Shown: positions 1 to 8,789 of the stretch, piece by piece
Layout: every line of letters begins with the position of its first letter
How positions within the stretch are numbered: the first letter of the stretch is position 1
Source of the DNA: Bacillus sp. SD088
Lineage (GTDB): Bacteria; Bacillota; Bacilli; Bacillales; Bacillaceae_C
Assembly: GCF_017355205.1 (NCBI RefSeq)
Contig: NZ_JADIJK010000001.1
Coordinates: 393,626 to 457,625 of the forward strand
DNA: 64,000 nucleotides
Direction of reading: 5' to 3'
The notes under the pieces: model-generated
The model's database searches: none
Seen by the model: only the letters and a program-made list of their open reading frames with translations
What the model was told of the DNA's origin: nothing
Program-made: the position numbers and the translations under genes

Positions 1-171
1 ACACTTGATTCCCGGTCGACGATTGTCGGAAGTCCAGAAACGGTGCAACGAAAGCTCAAAGTGTTTATAGATGAAACAAAAGCTGATGAGATCATTATTA
101 ACTCACAAATTTTTGACCAGACAGCGCGGCTCCGTTCGTATGAAATTATCGCCGGGATGATGGATGAATAG
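1..171 (+). CDS. LLM-class flavin-dependent oxidoreductase, C-terminal fragment
   Basis: This is the last 56 codons of a gene that begins before the window; frame 1 is open from base 1 to a TAG at 169-171. The peptide carries the pattern seen at the end of bacterial luciferase-like monooxygenases: a SPETV segment about 10 residues in, then ADEIIINSQIF, then a terminal helix with RLRSYEIIA. In this family the ADE(I/L) strand closes the TIM barrel and the SPE(T/A)V segment begins the helix that scores the next strand. These enzymes use reduced flavin and oxygen on unknown substrates. The PAP2 gene starts 11 bases downstream and may be co-transcribed. The assignment rests only on the tail of the protein. 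Confidence 0.75.
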   Translation, partial: TLDSRSTIVGSPETVQRKLKVFIDETKADEIIINSQIFDQTARLRSYEIIAGMMDE

Positions 172-182
172 GAATCTTGATC

Positions 183-809
183 ATGAAACGGACTTTCGTT
201 TTCTTATGTCTTGTCATTTTCTTAGGCCTAGTATTTACTTATCAATCCCCTTTTCTAGCCTATTTTGATGTAAAAATTCTACTATTTTTTGAAGACATGC
301 GTACACCCTTTCTTAATGGGTTATTTACGATAATAACGACAATTGGCTCGATTAAAGTTCTCTTTCCTTTGTGTATCTGTGTGTCCATTTATTTAGTTTT
401 CAAAAAGTACTATGCTGAAGTCATCTGTCTGTGGATTTTGTTCTGGAGTTCAAGAGGTCTCAATTTTATTCTGAAGAAATGGATTGAGCGGGAACGCCCT
501 GCTTTTCATCCATTAATCGAAATAGGAGAGTATAGTTTTCCGAGTGGCCATTCTATGAATGCAATCGTGGTGATTGGCTTTCTTTGTTATTTACTGACAA
601 CCAATTTCGTAATTAATAAGACGTGGCGAAGCAGTTGGTTTTTAATAACCGGGATCATTATTTTGCTTATTGTACTCAGTAGACTTTATCTCGGAGTGCA
701 TTATCTTACAGATGTCGTTGCGGGATTATGCATAGGTTATTTGTTACTCGTATTTTTTCTCCATTTTTTCCCTAGCGTACGCAAAAAATGGCTAGCAGAC
801 CGCCGTTAG
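183..809 (+). CDS. PAP2-family membrane phosphatase
   Basis: A 208-residue integral membrane protein with about six hydrophobic segments. The three signature blocks of type 2 phosphatidic acid phosphatases are all present: KKWIERERP (motif 1, KxxxxxxRP), FPSGHSMNA (motif 2, PSGH) and SRLYLGVHYLTD (motif 3, SRxxxxxHxxxD), so the catalytic histidines and arginines are intact. The family removes phosphate from lipid phosphates such as phosphatidic acid, phosphatidylglycerol phosphate or undecaprenyl pyrophosphate at the outer face of the membrane; which one applies here cannot be read from sequence. The ATG at 183 is preferred over the in-frame TTG at 177, because AGGA at 170-173 sits nine bases before the ATG. 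A hairpin overlaps its stop codon. Confidence 0.9.
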   Translation: MKRTFVFLCLVIFLGLVFTYQSPFLAYFDVKILLFFEDMRTPFLNGLFTIITTIGSIKVLFPLCICVSIYLVFKKYYAEVICLWILFWSSRGLNFILKKWIERERPAFHPLIEIGEYSFPSGHSMNAIVVIGFLCYLLTTNFVINKTWRSSWFLITGIIILLIVLSRLYLGVHYLTDVVAGLCIGYLLLVFFLHFFPSVRKKWLADRR

Positions 810-831
810 CGAGTCCGCTAGCTTTCTTTAA
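791..831 (+). terminator. Terminator of the PAP2 gene
   Basis: GCTAGC-a-GAC at 791-800 can pair with GTC-c-GCTAGC at 813-822, followed by the T-rich run TTTCTTT. The stem begins inside the last codons of the PAP2 gene, and its position suits an intrinsic terminator for the plus-strand unit. Confidence 0.6.
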
Positions 832-838
832 AATTTCT

Positions 839-960
839 ATTAGCCATTGGAAGTGTTCATTAGCTTTTGCAAGTACCTATTAGCCATTAACATCCTGCTA
901 TTAATCGTTGCACGCATTTATTAGCTATTAACATCTTTCAATTAGCCGTTGAATGCTTCC
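839..960. repeat. Periodic ATTAGC array, 20-21-nt units (array A)
   Basis: Six degenerate units begin with ATTA at 839, 859, 879, 900, 920 and 941, so the period is 20 or 21 bases throughout. The core is ATTAGC(C/T)(A/G)TT; the last ten bases of each unit vary, often with AAG or ATC followed by T. The last unit runs into the 3' end of the phosphodiester glycosidase gene and supplies its stop codon and final codons. The same kind of array lies at 62529-62632. I do not recognise the family. It is too short in period and too degenerate for CRISPR. Confidence 0.75.
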
Positions 961-3437
961 ACTGTCTTTCGGTTTAAATCTCTTTTTGCTTCTTTAGTAA
1001 TCATTTGCTTATTCTTAGGGTCATTCACACGTTCTAGAAAATCATCGATGAACTTTTGTGCTTGCTTCTGTGAACCGTTATTTAAATGATGAGTGGTTTG
1101 TCTTAATTTATTGGTCAATTGTTTCCCCAGTGGGTGTTGAATATCACCCGATTGCATCATATCTTGCAATAATAACTCGATATTAGGCTTTTGCTCAGAA
1201 TCCGCATAAATCGCTTCAAATTGATCGAAGTAGAGCAGTCCTGCTGTTTTGTTATTTTGATTCTTTTCTTCTAAAGCAAAGTAGCGTACTTTCAGTGGGA
1301 ATACGGTCCCCTCTGGAACAGTTGCCTGGACATATTTCCAACCTGTCCAGTTCACTCCGCCAACAGTTGTCATATTCCACAAGGCATCCTGACCATTTCC
1401 ATCTGTAATTCCCAATCGCAGATGATGATATTGTTGATCTCCATAGACCCAAACTCCAAATCGTGTCGGCTCTCCCCTCACCTCTTGTCCAAGTTCGCCT
1501 TCATCATCTAAAAATTGAATATATGCGGCTGATGTGCCTTCCGTTCCTGTATAATCATAGGTTAATTGTGCTGCTTTCTCTCCATACAATACATATTCAG
1601 GATCTGAGACAAGCGTCATCTTGACTGAACCAGGGACGGTCCGTACTTCATTCGAACGAATATGAGATTCATCTTCAAAATCCTCTATGATCGGGGACGG
1701 TCCTACTTCAACAGCCGTCTCAACACGGATATCTTGATATGTTGCCACAACTTTCCCAGTTGTTACATTGTTGCCGGTTAGCAATACTCCCTCTTCCGTG
1801 ATCTCTCCAATGTCTCCTTCTACAGACCATTCAAGTACATCTGGAGAAATCATTATTTTTTCACCAGCTTCATCATACGCTTTTACAGAGAACGACTGTG
1901 ACTTTCCGGACTCTATGACAAAAGAAGGCGGTGAAAGCCTTAACTCTGCAACCTCATCCGTGATCGTCACATCTTTCGTGGCGGAAACGTCATCTTTACT
2001 CACAATGATTTGTCCTTGTTTCTTTCCTTCTCCTGCTACAAACAAACCGGAACGGTCAATTTCTCCGATGTCTCTATCAACAGACCACTGTAATGATTTA
2101 GGCTCTACAGCTAGCGGATTACTATATTCGTCGTACCCTTTCGCTTCTATCCTCACTTTGCTTCCTGAAACGATTTTGAGATCAGCAGCAGGGGATAAAC
2201 GAATACCTGCCAATTTTGATCGTTGTGGTGCCTTAGAGATGACTAATAAGGAACTACCAACAGGTCTTTCAGGCCCATCGGATGGGCGATTTTGTAATGT
2301 CGGCTTTTCATCACCAGGCTGTCTCACATAATAGGTGGTAGATCCACCTCCATCAATATTAATCGCATCTTCCATTCCTAGTGATTGTAAATACGCGGCA
2401 GCGCCTGGTAATGTCATACCATCCGAATGTCCTTCCTGTCTGCCATCAACTGCGAGTAGATATAACTTTCCAGCTTTGATAGCAAGCATCGTACGTGGAT
2501 GCTTGTCTGTATTCTTTTTATCATCCTCCAATAATTCTTCCCAAATCTCTCCATCCTCTAATAAAACCGTCCCTAAAGTGGAATTACCTGAGACAACATC
2601 TTGTGCTTGATTGATATTTTTTGTGAAGTTTACATCGATACGAATCTCATCACCTACGGCTACATGACTTGTGATCCAATCTGCCTTTGCTCCTACCGCT
2701 GATACAACAATCTTTCCTTCCTCTAATTGTGTATCCGCTGTTTCTGCAATAGACGACACAATCCCTTGTAGCGTTTTTCCTGCTACAAAACGATCATTCC
2801 CTTTTCCCGTATCCACCACTACTTCTACTCCGCCTTCTGGAGTTTTCACAGATTCACCAAAACGATCATTGAATAAAAAGGCGCGATCATTATGTGTGGC
2901 CACTCGAGAACGATTGAGCATATCCAGCTCCAATACCTCTCCGTTCGTTGCCCTCAATTCCGCAGTCATTTCAACAGAATGCTCCATTTTAATAGAATGA
3001 TCGGGAAAAGTAGCAACAAGCGCTTTTATACTACGAGGGGATGTATAAATTTCCCCGTCTACAATTTGTAATCCTGATGGAATCCCAACAGAGCTAAAGA
3101 AATCACCATTTACACCCGCAACAACCTGCTCACCTTGCTCTAGCATTTCATCAATCGTATTGCCTACTGTTTCTAAACCATAGACGTTTCCATTGGATGA
3201 GTACGGTGTGAAATGAACAAATGAATCTTGCGGATCCACTTCCATCATATGGAGAGAATTGACGGAATCTCCTTCTTTCAACTCAACACTTTCGTGATAC
3301 ACACCAGGGGAAACTTGGTACTCTGCTTTCGTGATAATTTCAGTATCTTCTTCTGCGTGTATCGTTACAGCATGATGTCCAATCATGATAGAAGTTAAAA
3401 GCAACATACTTATAAATAGCTTCAATCCTTTTCGCAT
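942..3437 (-). CDS. Secreted phosphodiester glycosidase (NAGPA domain) with Ig-like, jelly-roll and FIMAH domains
   Basis: An 831-residue exported protein. Residues 1-28 form a signal peptide ending HAVTIHA. The catalytic NAGPA (PF09992-type) domain spans about 95-400, with conserved blocks VAGVNGDFF (107-115), PRTMLAI (315-321), AVDGRQ (330-335) and INIDGGGSTT (360-369). Two Ig-like repeats follow (about 405-495 and 497-580), then a beta-sandwich with a carbohydrate-binding look (585-745, GVWVYGD and WTGWKY), and a helical FIMAH-type module (753-831). The family splits sugar-1-phosphate diesters; the mammalian member uncovers mannose-6-phosphate by removing alpha-GlcNAc. It lies last in a minus-strand locus with an importer and phosphatases, suggesting outer-surface removal of phosphodiester-linked sugars. 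A leaderless paralogue lies at 10762-13350. The ATG at 3437 follows AAAGGGTGATC. Confidence 0.88.
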   Translation of the reverse strand: MRKGLKLFISMLLLTSIMIGHHAVTIHAEEDTEIITKAEYQVSPGVYHESVELKEGDSVNSLHMMEVDPQDSFVHFTPYSSNGNVYGLETVGNTIDEMLEQGEQVVAGVNGDFFSSVGIPSGLQIVDGEIYTSPRSIKALVATFPDHSIKMEHSVEMTAELRATNGEVLELDMLNRSRVATHNDRAFLFNDRFGESVKTPEGGVEVVVDTGKGNDRFVAGKTLQGIVSSIAETADTQLEEGKIVVSAVGAKADWITSHVAVGDEIRIDVNFTKNINQAQDVVSGNSTLGTVLLEDGEIWEELLEDDKKNTDKHPRTMLAIKAGKLYLLAVDGRQEGHSDGMTLPGAAAYLQSLGMEDAINIDGGGSTTYYVRQPGDEKPTLQNRPSDGPERPVGSSLLVISKAPQRSKLAGIRLSPAADLKIVSGSKVRIEAKGYDEYSNPLAVEPKSLQWSVDRDIGEIDRSGLFVAGEGKKQGQIIVSKDDVSATKDVTITDEVAELRLSPPSFVIESGKSQSFSVKAYDEAGEKIMISPDVLEWSVEGDIGEITEEGVLLTGNNVTTGKVVATYQDIRVETAVEVGPSPIIEDFEDESHIRSNEVRTVPGSVKMTLVSDPEYVLYGEKAAQLTYDYTGTEGTSAAYIQFLDDEGELGQEVRGEPTRFGVWVYGDQQYHHLRLGITDGNGQDALWNMTTVGGVNWTGWKYVQATVPEGTVFPLKVRYFALEEKNQNNKTAGLLYFDQFEAIYADSEQKPNIELLLQDMMQSGDIQHPLGKQLTNKLRQTTHHLNNGSQKQAQKFIDDFLERVNDPKNKQMITKEAKRDLNRKTVEAFNG

Positions 3438-3473
3438 GTGATCACCCTTTTAGAATTATTGGTACAAAAAATA

Positions 3474-4256
3474 TTACAACTTTGTGGTTAGATTTGGTCT
3501 TTCCAACTCTATTTCAAGCAATTCCTGAATGGAATGAATAATCAATTTAGGCTGATAATGCTCCCTCGGAATAAGCTCCTCATAAATCTTTCTCTGAAAA
3601 ATTCCTGTTAAATAGTCTTGTTGTTGCGCTCTTTGCTCTGGAGTAAGTGGCTTCAACGCATCTGGCATCCGATGGTCGATTAAGATGGATAATGCGCCTA
3701 GCTGATTCGCAAAATAAACATCATGGTCTAAGCGATCACCAACATGGGCAATTAATTCTCCATCTGCTAATAACGGATCTGCCATACTTATTGCCGGCTT
3801 GGAGCATCCCACCTTACAAGGTGTGATAACTCTATCGATATGTTCAGCCAACTGAATGGCTTTCATAACCGGATACTGGTATTTGTAATAGCCATTTGTG
3901 ACCACTCCCAGTGAATAGCCCTTTTTCTTTAATGCAGCCAATACCGTTAAGGCATTACTCTCTAGTAAATACACCTTGGGATCCTCCGCATGCTTTTCCA
4001 CTAATTCAGCGATATTGATTTTTAGTGGAATATTTTGCTCAACGAGAATCTGTTCTAAAATATCATCCCAGTTATAGGCAGCCGCAGCCCTCTTCTCTGC
4101 TAATCGTTTTTTATGCTCTTTTCTAATTTCTGGGAATATGCCAGCTTCTAGTGTGAGATGAGAGGCTACTAAACTTTCAATCTCAGGGAAAACCCATTTA
4201 CTAAATGGATTTTGCAGAAGTGTTTCATCGAGATCGAACGTAATGTATTTATTCAT
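3474..4256 (-). CDS. HAD-superfamily phosphatase
   Basis: A 260-residue cytoplasmic HAD hydrolase. The nucleophile motif DLDETLL lies at the N-terminus, motif II is VTNG, and motif IV is HVGDRLDHDVYFANQLG, matching the YjjG/pyrimidine nucleotidase-like or phosphoglycolate phosphatase-like branch with an alpha-helical cap after motif I. The substrate is probably a small phosphorylated metabolite. The ATG at 4256 is chosen because GAAGGA lies seven bases upstream; an upstream ATG at 4280 would precede this Shine-Dalgarno. It sits 36 bases before the secreted phosphodiester glycosidase and downstream of the EEP enzyme, so it could dephosphorylate products of the same pathway. Confidence 0.85.
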   Translation of the reverse strand: MNKYITFDLDETLLQNPFSKWVFPEIESLVASHLTLEAGIFPEIRKEHKKRLAEKRAAAAYNWDDILEQILVEQNIPLKINIAELVEKHAEDPKVYLLESNALTVLAALKKKGYSLGVVTNGYYKYQYPVMKAIQLAEHIDRVITPCKVGCSKPAISMADPLLADGELIAHVGDRLDHDVYFANQLGALSILIDHRMPDALKPLTPEQRAQQQDYLTGIFQRKIYEELIPREHYQPKLIIHSIQELLEIELERPNLTTKL

Positions 4257-4390
4257 CGATTTTTCCTTCTTTCCATTCACTTTTAAAATCTATGATAATC
4301 GAAGTACAGTTTGGTACGAGCTACCATTTTTCCATGGCGCAGATGAGCGGTCATGTTATATTCCCCAACAATCATCCGAATATCTGAAAT

Positions 4391-5167
4391 CTATTTATTC
4401 TCAAATTGGCCTTGTACAGGATAATGATCAGAAATCCTATCTCCCTGATCATCCCGGATTACTATCGATGACGGATTCAGTTTTAACATCGCCTGATTGG
4501 CCAGCATATAGTCAATCCTTACATAAATGGGATCTTGTAACTCTCCTTTGATTTTCGTTGGCAAGGAGTAGTCCAAAGATTCACCTTTCCCAATGTCATG
4601 TAATCCTGCATCCAGTAAAGTTTGCATCGGTTGATAATTAATCTCTCCATCTAGGATATGTTGGCGTTTTGAGAATTTCCTTTGCAGCATCTTTTCTTTA
4701 CTACGATTGTTTATATAGTAATCCTGATCAAGTGGTGATAATGTATTTAAATCTCCCATCAGCATAAGAGGCTCATGAATGGATTGAATATAATCGGCAA
4801 TTTCTGTTGCTTCCTTCTCTCTAATCGTAGATTCAAATGGTGAAAGATGGGTAACGAGAAAATGAATCTCCTGGATTTTCACATGTAAAAGTCCATGGTG
4901 AAACGGAGCTTCATCGGTCATATATATGTTTTCAATTGGCCATTTAGAAGCTATACCGATGGAGAAACGACTGGATTCCATTCGATAAAGTAGTGTGTAA
5001 GGCAGTCCTAGTTTCTCCATTTCCTTCTGGAATTCCTCTTCTGTCCAATCATTCATTTCATTGAAGCCAGCAATATCGTAATCTTGCTGCTTCAACCAGT
5101 TAAAAAGCATGGCATAACGTTCATCTGTTCGACAACCATCCAAGACATTGTATTGTACGATTTTCAC
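4391..5167 (-). CDS. Endonuclease/exonuclease/phosphatase-fold hydrolase
   Basis: A 258-residue protein of the DNase I-like EEP superfamily without a signal peptide. The metal and catalytic blocks are visible in order: NVLDG near the N-terminus, GFNEMNDW with the metal-binding Glu, THLSPF, MGDLNTLS with the catalytic Asp-Asn pair, RIDYMLAN, and ISDHYPV with the final Asp-His. Members cleave phosphodiesters or phosphomonoesters in nucleic acids, phosphoinositides or sphingomyelin. Given neighbours that act on phosphodiesters, a small glyco-phosphodiester substrate is plausible but unproven. I place the start at GTG 5167, since GGAAGGGG lies nine bases upstream; the ATG at 5176 directly abuts that purine run. 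Confidence 0.82.
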   Translation of the reverse strand: MKIVQYNVLDGCRTDERYAMLFNWLKQQDYDIAGFNEMNDWTEEEFQKEMEKLGLPYTLLYRMESSRFSIGIASKWPIENIYMTDEAPFHHGLLHVKIQEIHFLVTHLSPFESTIREKEATEIADYIQSIHEPLMLMGDLNTLSPLDQDYYINNRSKEKMLQRKFSKRQHILDGEINYQPMQTLLDAGLHDIGKGESLDYSLPTKIKGELQDPIYVRIDYMLANQAMLKLNPSSIVIRDDQGDRISDHYPVQGQFENK

Positions 5168-5312
5168 TATCCACATCCCCTTCCATCTCTATACAATCTA
5201 AATTTTTACCGTTTTACGCATTCGCGAAAGCATTCCTGTGCATCTTCAAAACTATTAACTTTCAATAACAGAACCAGGGATGGAAGCTGCCTCCCATCCC
5301 CCTTCCCTTACA

Positions 5313-6935
5313 TTACTCAGCTTGTTCTTGGTAACGATCATATGCTTGTTGATAAATGTCCATATATTGCTCCAATCCAACCTTTTTCACTGTTTCAACA
5401 TACTTATCCCACTCATCAAATGATGTTTTTCCGGTAATAAATTTGGCTTGAGCTTCAATCACAAAATCTTCAATATCTGTTCCAACAGAAGACATGATCT
5501 CACTTTCTTCATTAGTATAGTTAAATGGAGGCCAAATTTCCTCAGGCTGATCATCGACAAACTTCTCAGCGGCAGCTTTAGAGGATTCCAAACCTTCTGA
5601 TCCTTTAAAATAAGCTTCCTTTACAATGCCCGGATACGTAACACCACGCCAAGTCAAATACTTGGAGATCGCTTCTACATAAGATAGACCATCCGGGTTT
5701 TCATTAATAAGATCTGAATATTCTACAGAACCATCTTCATTTTCAACATAGGTTTCACCTTCGATACCCATGAAATAGAATTTACTCCCTTCATCTCCAT
5801 AAAAATAATCTAACCAACGCACTGTTTCTTCTGGATACTGATTTTTATCTGTGATCGAGAAGGCACCAGAATGAACAAGCGGAGCACGATAGTTCGAATA
5901 TAGCTTATCGCCGTGCGGCCCTTCTAAAGTATTCGCACCAATATATTCTTCACGGCCATATCCAGATTCCGGATTTGTCGTCAATGTTGCCGCAAATAAA
6001 CCATCTGTTCCACGAGCATTCGTTTGTTCCGATTTAACTGTGTATAAATCTTCAATAATTAAGCCTTCTGAATAAAGTTTATTCAAATATTGGAGCATTT
6101 CTTTATAACCGTCATCAATTGGGATAAATCTTAACTCATTGGTCTCAGGATCGACATCGACATATTGATGCGCTACTCCTCTATTTCCTAATCCAAATGA
6201 ACCTTTAAAGTGATTAATTAGATTTGAATCCCCACTTGCACTTAAACCAATTTCATCGGACTCACCGTTACCATTAGGGTCCTGTTCTTTTGCTGCTTTA
6301 AGATATTCATAGAATTCATCTAGGGTCTCTGGCTCTTCCATATCCAATGCTTTTAGAAAATCTTCGTTAATCCATAGTTTCCAACCCGCCATAACAGAGG
6401 TAAACTCTGGGTCAAATATCCGAGGAAATGAGTAAATATTTCCGTCCGGCATCGTAATTCCTTGTTTAATATCAGGGTTTTCATCCAAGATTTTCGTTAA
6501 ATTTGGGGCATACTTGTCAATTAAATCATTTAACGGAATCAGAACTCCTTGTCCTCCGTACGTAATTAAATCTTGTGTAGACAAACCAACACTATGAAAA
6601 GCATCTGGATAGTCTCCACCCGCAAGCATTAAGTTGGTCTTTTCTTTCAACCCATCTTTGGAGATCATTTCCCATTTAATATCCATGTTCGTCATTTCTT
6701 CATATTTGTTATACACAAGGATATCATTCCAGTCTGGTGCTGCGTCTGCTGGCGCAACAAATGTAAGCTCGATCGTATCATTCACGATCGGAAAGCCCTC
6801 TTCGTTAAAATTATCAGCTTTTGCTTCATCATCTTTCTCTTTTTCTCCTCCTGCAGAGTCGCTACTACAAGCTGCTAACAAGGTAAAGATCAACAATAAT
6901 CCAACCGCAAAGATCGAAAACTTTTTAAGCTTCAA
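5313..6935 (-). CDS. LplA-type ABC importer binding lipoprotein, copy 1
   Basis: A 540-residue extracellular solute-binding protein. A lipoprotein signal peptide ends in LLAAC with Cys23 as the lipidation site, followed by an acidic linker. The length and the DFPIVND/GFPIVND, PDAFHSVGLS and EEIWPPFNYT blocks fit the large LplA/YtcQ-like family that feeds oligosaccharides to Lpl- or Yte-type permeases. The start is a TTG with AGGAGGGG seven bases upstream. It is clearly a tandem paralogue of the protein at 7139-8752, with near-identical blocks throughout; the main differences lie between the lipobox and first strand, and around GWKLWINED/NWKLWINED and the RAPLVHSGAF/GSPLNNLGGF segment, which could alter ligand choice. 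A repeat element separates the two copies. Confidence 0.92.
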   Translation of the reverse strand: MKLKKFSIFAVGLLLIFTLLAACSSDSAGGEKEKDDEAKADNFNEEGFPIVNDTIELTFVAPADAAPDWNDILVYNKYEEMTNMDIKWEMISKDGLKEKTNLMLAGGDYPDAFHSVGLSTQDLITYGGQGVLIPLNDLIDKYAPNLTKILDENPDIKQGITMPDGNIYSFPRIFDPEFTSVMAGWKLWINEDFLKALDMEEPETLDEFYEYLKAAKEQDPNGNGESDEIGLSASGDSNLINHFKGSFGLGNRGVAHQYVDVDPETNELRFIPIDDGYKEMLQYLNKLYSEGLIIEDLYTVKSEQTNARGTDGLFAATLTTNPESGYGREEYIGANTLEGPHGDKLYSNYRAPLVHSGAFSITDKNQYPEETVRWLDYFYGDEGSKFYFMGIEGETYVENEDGSVEYSDLINENPDGLSYVEAISKYLTWRGVTYPGIVKEAYFKGSEGLESSKAAAEKFVDDQPEEIWPPFNYTNEESEIMSSVGTDIEDFVIEAQAKFITGKTSFDEWDKYVETVKKVGLEQYMDIYQQAYDRYQEQAE

Positions 6936-6974
6936 GATAAAACCCCTCCTAGTGCTAATTATTTATATAAAGGT

Positions 6975-7107
6975 GAGACTGAGCCATAACTAAAATGCTG
7001 AACTCCAAAGCCGAACAATGCATTACCTTAGCGAAGTCTATTTCCCAAGTGCGTTATATGCACCATGGTAGTTCGTTCTTTGGTGAAAACTATTTTGTCT
7101 CAGCCCC
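6975..7107. repeat. Dispersed inverted-repeat element, family R2, copy 1
   Basis: The ends form an imperfect inverted repeat: gagaCTGAGcCAtAA at the left and the complement of ggggCTGAGaCAaAA at the right, about 133 bases in all. The left 60 bases match the reverse complement of the element at 19965-20058, including CATAACTAAAA, the CCGAACAATGCA/ACGAACAATGCA core and TAGCGAA. No open frame is shared. It fills most of the gap between the two tandem binding-protein genes and could form a hairpin in the transcript. Confidence 0.75.
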
Positions 7108-7138
7108 ATAACCCCTCCAACGAAATATTCTTAGAAAA

Positions 7139-8752
7139 TTATTCAGCTTGTTCTTGATAGCGATTATAGGCTTCCTGATAAATGTCCATATATTGCTCCA
7201 AGCCAATCTTTTTCACTGTCTCTACATACTTATCCCATTCATCAAATGAAGCTTTCCCTGTTATAAATTTAGCTTGGGATTCAGTCACATAATCTTCGAT
7301 ATCCGTTCCAACAGAAGACATGATTTCACTTTCTTCATTCGTATAGTTAAATGGTGGCCAAATTTCTTCTGGTTGATTTTCTTTAAACTTTTCAGCTGCC
7401 TCGTTGGAAGTCTCTACTCCAAAATAATCTTGCTTTACAAATGCTGGATATGGACCTGCTCGCCAAGTCAAATACTGAGATATCGCTTCAGTTCGAGTGA
7501 GTCCATCGGGATTTTTCTCAATAATATCTGTGTACTCAACTATTCCGTCTTCATTTTCTTCATAGGTTTCTCCTTCAATCCCCATGAAAAAGAGCTTACT
7601 TCCTTCATCACTATAGAAATAATCGATCCAACGCACCGTTTCTTCAGGATATTGATTTTTATCTGTTATTACAAAGCCGCCTAAATTGTTAAGTGGCGAG
7701 CCATAATTTGAATGGATCTTATCACCATAGGGACCTTCCAACGTCAGAGCACCGATGTATTCATCACGGCCATATCCCGTTCCAGGGTTTGTCGTGATGG
7801 TCGCCGCAAACAACCCATCTGCTCCCCTTGCATGAGTTTCCTCTGATTTGACCGTATATAAATCTTCAATAATCAGTCCTTCTGAATATAATTTATTTAA
7901 ATATTGAAGCGTTTCTTTATACCGATCATCGATAGGAATAAATCTCAGCTCATTGGTTTCAGGATCGATATCGACATATTCATGTGCTATTCCTTTGTTA
8001 CCTAATCCAAATGACCCTTTAAATATATTGATAAGGTTGCCATCACCACTTGCGCTTATGCCAATTTCGTCAGCCTCTCCGTTCCCATTAGGATCCTCTT
8101 CTTTTGCTGCTTTAAGATATTCATAGAATTCGTCTAAGGTCGTCGGCTCTTCCATATCCAATGCTTTTAGGAAATCTTCATTAATCCAAAGTTTCCAGTT
8201 AGCCAAAACCGAGTGAAAATCGGGGTCATAAAGTCTGGGAAACGAGTAGATATTTCCATCTGGCATCGTGATTCCACGCTTCACATCCGGGTTCTCATCC
8301 AAGATTTTCTTAAAATTAGGGGCATACTTATCAATTAAATCATTGAGTGGAAGCAGGACCCCTTGCCCACCATAGGTGATTAAATCCTGTGTAGACAAAC
8401 CAACACTATGAAAAGCATCAGGGTAATCTCCACCAGCAAGCATTAAATTGGTTTTTTCTTTCAAGCCTTCTTTTGAAATCATTTCCCATTCGATATCTAC
8501 GTTGGTCATTTCTTCATATTTGTTGTATATCAGGATATCATTCCAATCAGGGGAATCCGATGAAGGTGCAACAAACGTCAGCTTAATTGGATCATTTACA
8601 ATCGGAAAGTCCTCTTCATTAAAATTCGCCTTTGCTTTCTCATCTTTCTCCTTTTCTCCTTCCTTTCCTGCAGAGTCATTACTACAAGCCGCTAACAAGG
8701 TAAAGATCATTAACAATCCAAGCACAAAGGGCGAAACCTTTTTAATCTTCAA
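7139..8752 (-). CDS. LplA-type ABC importer binding lipoprotein, copy 2
   Basis: A 537-residue lipoprotein with lipobox LLAAC (Cys23) and a charged linker rich in Lys and Glu. It starts with TTG, seven bases after AGGAGGAG. The sequence aligns end to end with the protein at 5313-6935. This copy is closer to the permeases, 37 bases downstream of the LplC-type gene, and is probably the original partner. The protein should capture an oligosaccharide at the outer membrane face and pass it to the permease pair. Divergence between the two copies at many synonymous and non-synonymous sites shows an old duplication rather than an assembly artefact. Confidence 0.92.
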   Translation of the reverse strand: MKIKKVSPFVLGLLMIFTLLAACSNDSAGKEGEKEKDEKAKANFNEEDFPIVNDPIKLTFVAPSSDSPDWNDILIYNKYEEMTNVDIEWEMISKEGLKEKTNLMLAGGDYPDAFHSVGLSTQDLITYGGQGVLLPLNDLIDKYAPNFKKILDENPDVKRGITMPDGNIYSFPRLYDPDFHSVLANWKLWINEDFLKALDMEEPTTLDEFYEYLKAAKEEDPNGNGEADEIGISASGDGNLINIFKGSFGLGNKGIAHEYVDIDPETNELRFIPIDDRYKETLQYLNKLYSEGLIIEDLYTVKSEETHARGADGLFAATITTNPGTGYGRDEYIGALTLEGPYGDKIHSNYGSPLNNLGGFVITDKNQYPEETVRWIDYFYSDEGSKLFFMGIEGETYEENEDGIVEYTDIIEKNPDGLTRTEAISQYLTWRAGPYPAFVKQDYFGVETSNEAAEKFKENQPEEIWPPFNYTNEESEIMSSVGTDIEDYVTESQAKFITGKASFDEWDKYVETVKKIGLEQYMDIYQEAYNRYQEQAE

Positions 8753-8789
8753 GACTTAACTCCTCCTAAAAATTTTTATATAAAGGTGA

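Noticed and set aside
839..960. Possible CRISPR array
   Set aside because: Units are only 20-21 bases with a core of about ten; no constant repeat-spacer alternation and no cas genes in the window.
1768..3000. Three plus-strand open frames of 90-187 codons opposite the 831-residue glycosidase
   Set aside because: They mirror codon positions of the real gene on the other strand, have serine/proline-rich antisense composition and no ribosome sites.
5313..8752. Assembly duplication of the binding protein gene
   Set aside because: The copies differ at many sites along the whole length, have different lengths and are separated by a distinct repeat.
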